A stretch of DNA of 26,143 nucleotides from a virus, in the IMG/VR virus record IMGVR_UViG_3300004369_000125, positions 1-26,143 of that record, one strand, 5' to 3'. Position 1 is the first letter of the stretch, and each line of letters begins with the position of its first letter. The notes beneath the pieces were generated by a model. That model saw only the letters and a program-made list of their open reading frames with translations, made no database searches and was not told the origin of the DNA. The translations under genes were made by a program, and so were the position numbers. Below are positions 25,515 to 26,143 of this stretch, one piece after another.

Positions 25515-26143
25515 CCTTCTGGATATTTGCTCTTTCTTCTGCTGTTGTATAGAAATATTCATCACAATCACCTAGACTTCCCCATTCAATATCATTTTCA
25601 ACCTCAAACCATTGTGTTGAAACCTTGAAGTCGGGTGTTTTTACCTCAGATGGTGTCAAAGACACATCATAGATTCGGCAACGGTTGTTTGGATACAATG
25701 CAAATTGACCATTATCAAGTTCAACTAGATTAAATGACTTATGTTCTTGAGGAATTTCACTTGTACTATAATCAATTTGATCCGTTCCTTCATGATAATT
25801 ATCTAAAGTGCAGATATAATGTCCATTTATCTCACCAAAATGACGAGTACGAAGAACCCAACGCATTGAACCTGTAAATTGTTTATGAATATTAGTTACA
25901 CCGTAGTCCATACAGTTCCAAAACTGAAGATTTGGAAGATCTAAGTCAGGAGTCGGAATTTCTGGGGATGCGACAAATGCAGATATTGGTAGTTTATCAA
26001 ACATTGCTCCATATTCTGGTAAATAGGTCTCAAAATAAAAAGCGCGTCCGGGAATCGACTTTGCCGAAACCCAGACTCCTTCTACAAATTCACCATGTCC
26101 ATCTTGTAGATCAAGAAGATATTCTTTACGTACCCAGACTTTT
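25510..26143 (-). CDS. Conserved-type hypothetical phage protein, 5' end outside window (partial)
   Basis: The frame ends with TAA at 25510-25512 and is open all the way to the right edge, giving 210 visible codons without the N-terminus. The first ATG in the window (26004) is internal: 46 in-frame codons precede it (KVWVRKEYLLDLQDGHGEFV, EGVWVSAKSIPGRAFYFETY, LPEYGA). The visible part is rich in aromatic and acidic residues (FWNCMDYG, WVLRTRHFGEINGHYICTLD, NRCRIYDVSLTP, WFEVENDIEWGSLGDCDEYF). No signal peptide, membrane segment or known catalytic motif was seen. The sequence has the look of a conserved hypothetical protein of T4-like cyanophages, and I recognise no function. It is not separated from the 67-aa gene by an exact late promoter box, so the two may be cotranscribed. 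Confidence 0.8.
   Translation of the reverse strand, partial: KVWVRKEYLLDLQDGHGEFVEGVWVSAKSIPGRAFYFETYLPEYGAMFDKLPISAFVASPEIPTPDLDLPNLQFWNCMDYGVTNIHKQFTGSMRWVLRTRHFGEINGHYICTLDNYHEGTDQIDYSTSEIPQEHKSFNLVELDNGQFALYPNNRCRIYDVSLTPSEVKTPDFKVSTQWFEVENDIEWGSLGDCDEYFYTTAEERANIQKE

Noticed and set aside
25510-26004. Starting the right-hand gene at the ATG at 26004 (164 aa)
   Set aside because: Forty-six in-frame, protein-like codons precede this ATG up to the window edge, so the real start is outside and the gene is partial.

Overview
The window looks like part of the late structural (tail and baseplate) region of a T4-like myovirus of marine cyanobacteria. It is AT-rich by eye and densely packed, and every convincing gene is on the minus strand. 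The evidence is recognisable gp25, gp6, gp7-type and gp8 baseplate wedge proteins in T4 order, a YHYH domain and a DUF4815 domain in giant structural proteins, a tail-fibre N-terminus of the kind common in Synechococcus/Prochlorococcus phages, and TATAAATA late-promoter boxes. A related marine T4-like phage of another host, such as a pelagimyophage, cannot be excluded. No host genes, integrase, tRNA, insertion sequence or CRISPR array was seen.

Layout in transcription order (right to left). A conserved-looking gene of unknown function enters from the right edge (25510-26143) and is followed by a small acidic 67-aa protein (25250-25453). A late promoter (25238-25245) then starts the first wedge cluster: gp25 (133 aa), gp6 (640 aa) and a 4290-aa giant (10010-22882). 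The giant's N-terminus matches the C-terminal part of T4 gp7, and it fills about half the window. A second late promoter (9991-9998) precedes gp8 (519 aa), a 2452-aa DUF4815 protein and a 79-aa protein. A third (753-760) precedes a 75-aa protein whose stop codon overlaps the start of a tail-fibre-like gene that runs off the left edge (1-500). Intergenic gaps are all under about 90 bases, so there is no gene-free stretch over 300 bases.

How the genes work together. In T4, gp25, gp6, gp7 and gp8 are parts of one baseplate wedge, with gp25 priming sheath assembly. The same set is adjacent here, but the gp7 and gp8 counterparts are enlarged with repeated short beta-rich modules (GxGY type, NHGFxTGD type, RGxxG type, NGVxQTP type). 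Some of these modules also appear in the DUF4815 giant, which sits where T4 has genes 9-12. I infer that the giants build an elaborate baseplate periphery carrying the fibre or receptor-binding apparatus. The most notable observations are the gp7 core split by a roughly 2,200-residue insertion, the module family shared between neighbouring genes, a nine-cytosine tract in the gp7-like reading frame, a DxDxDGxGD loop in the DUF4815 protein, and an EPR-to-EDR change in gp25.
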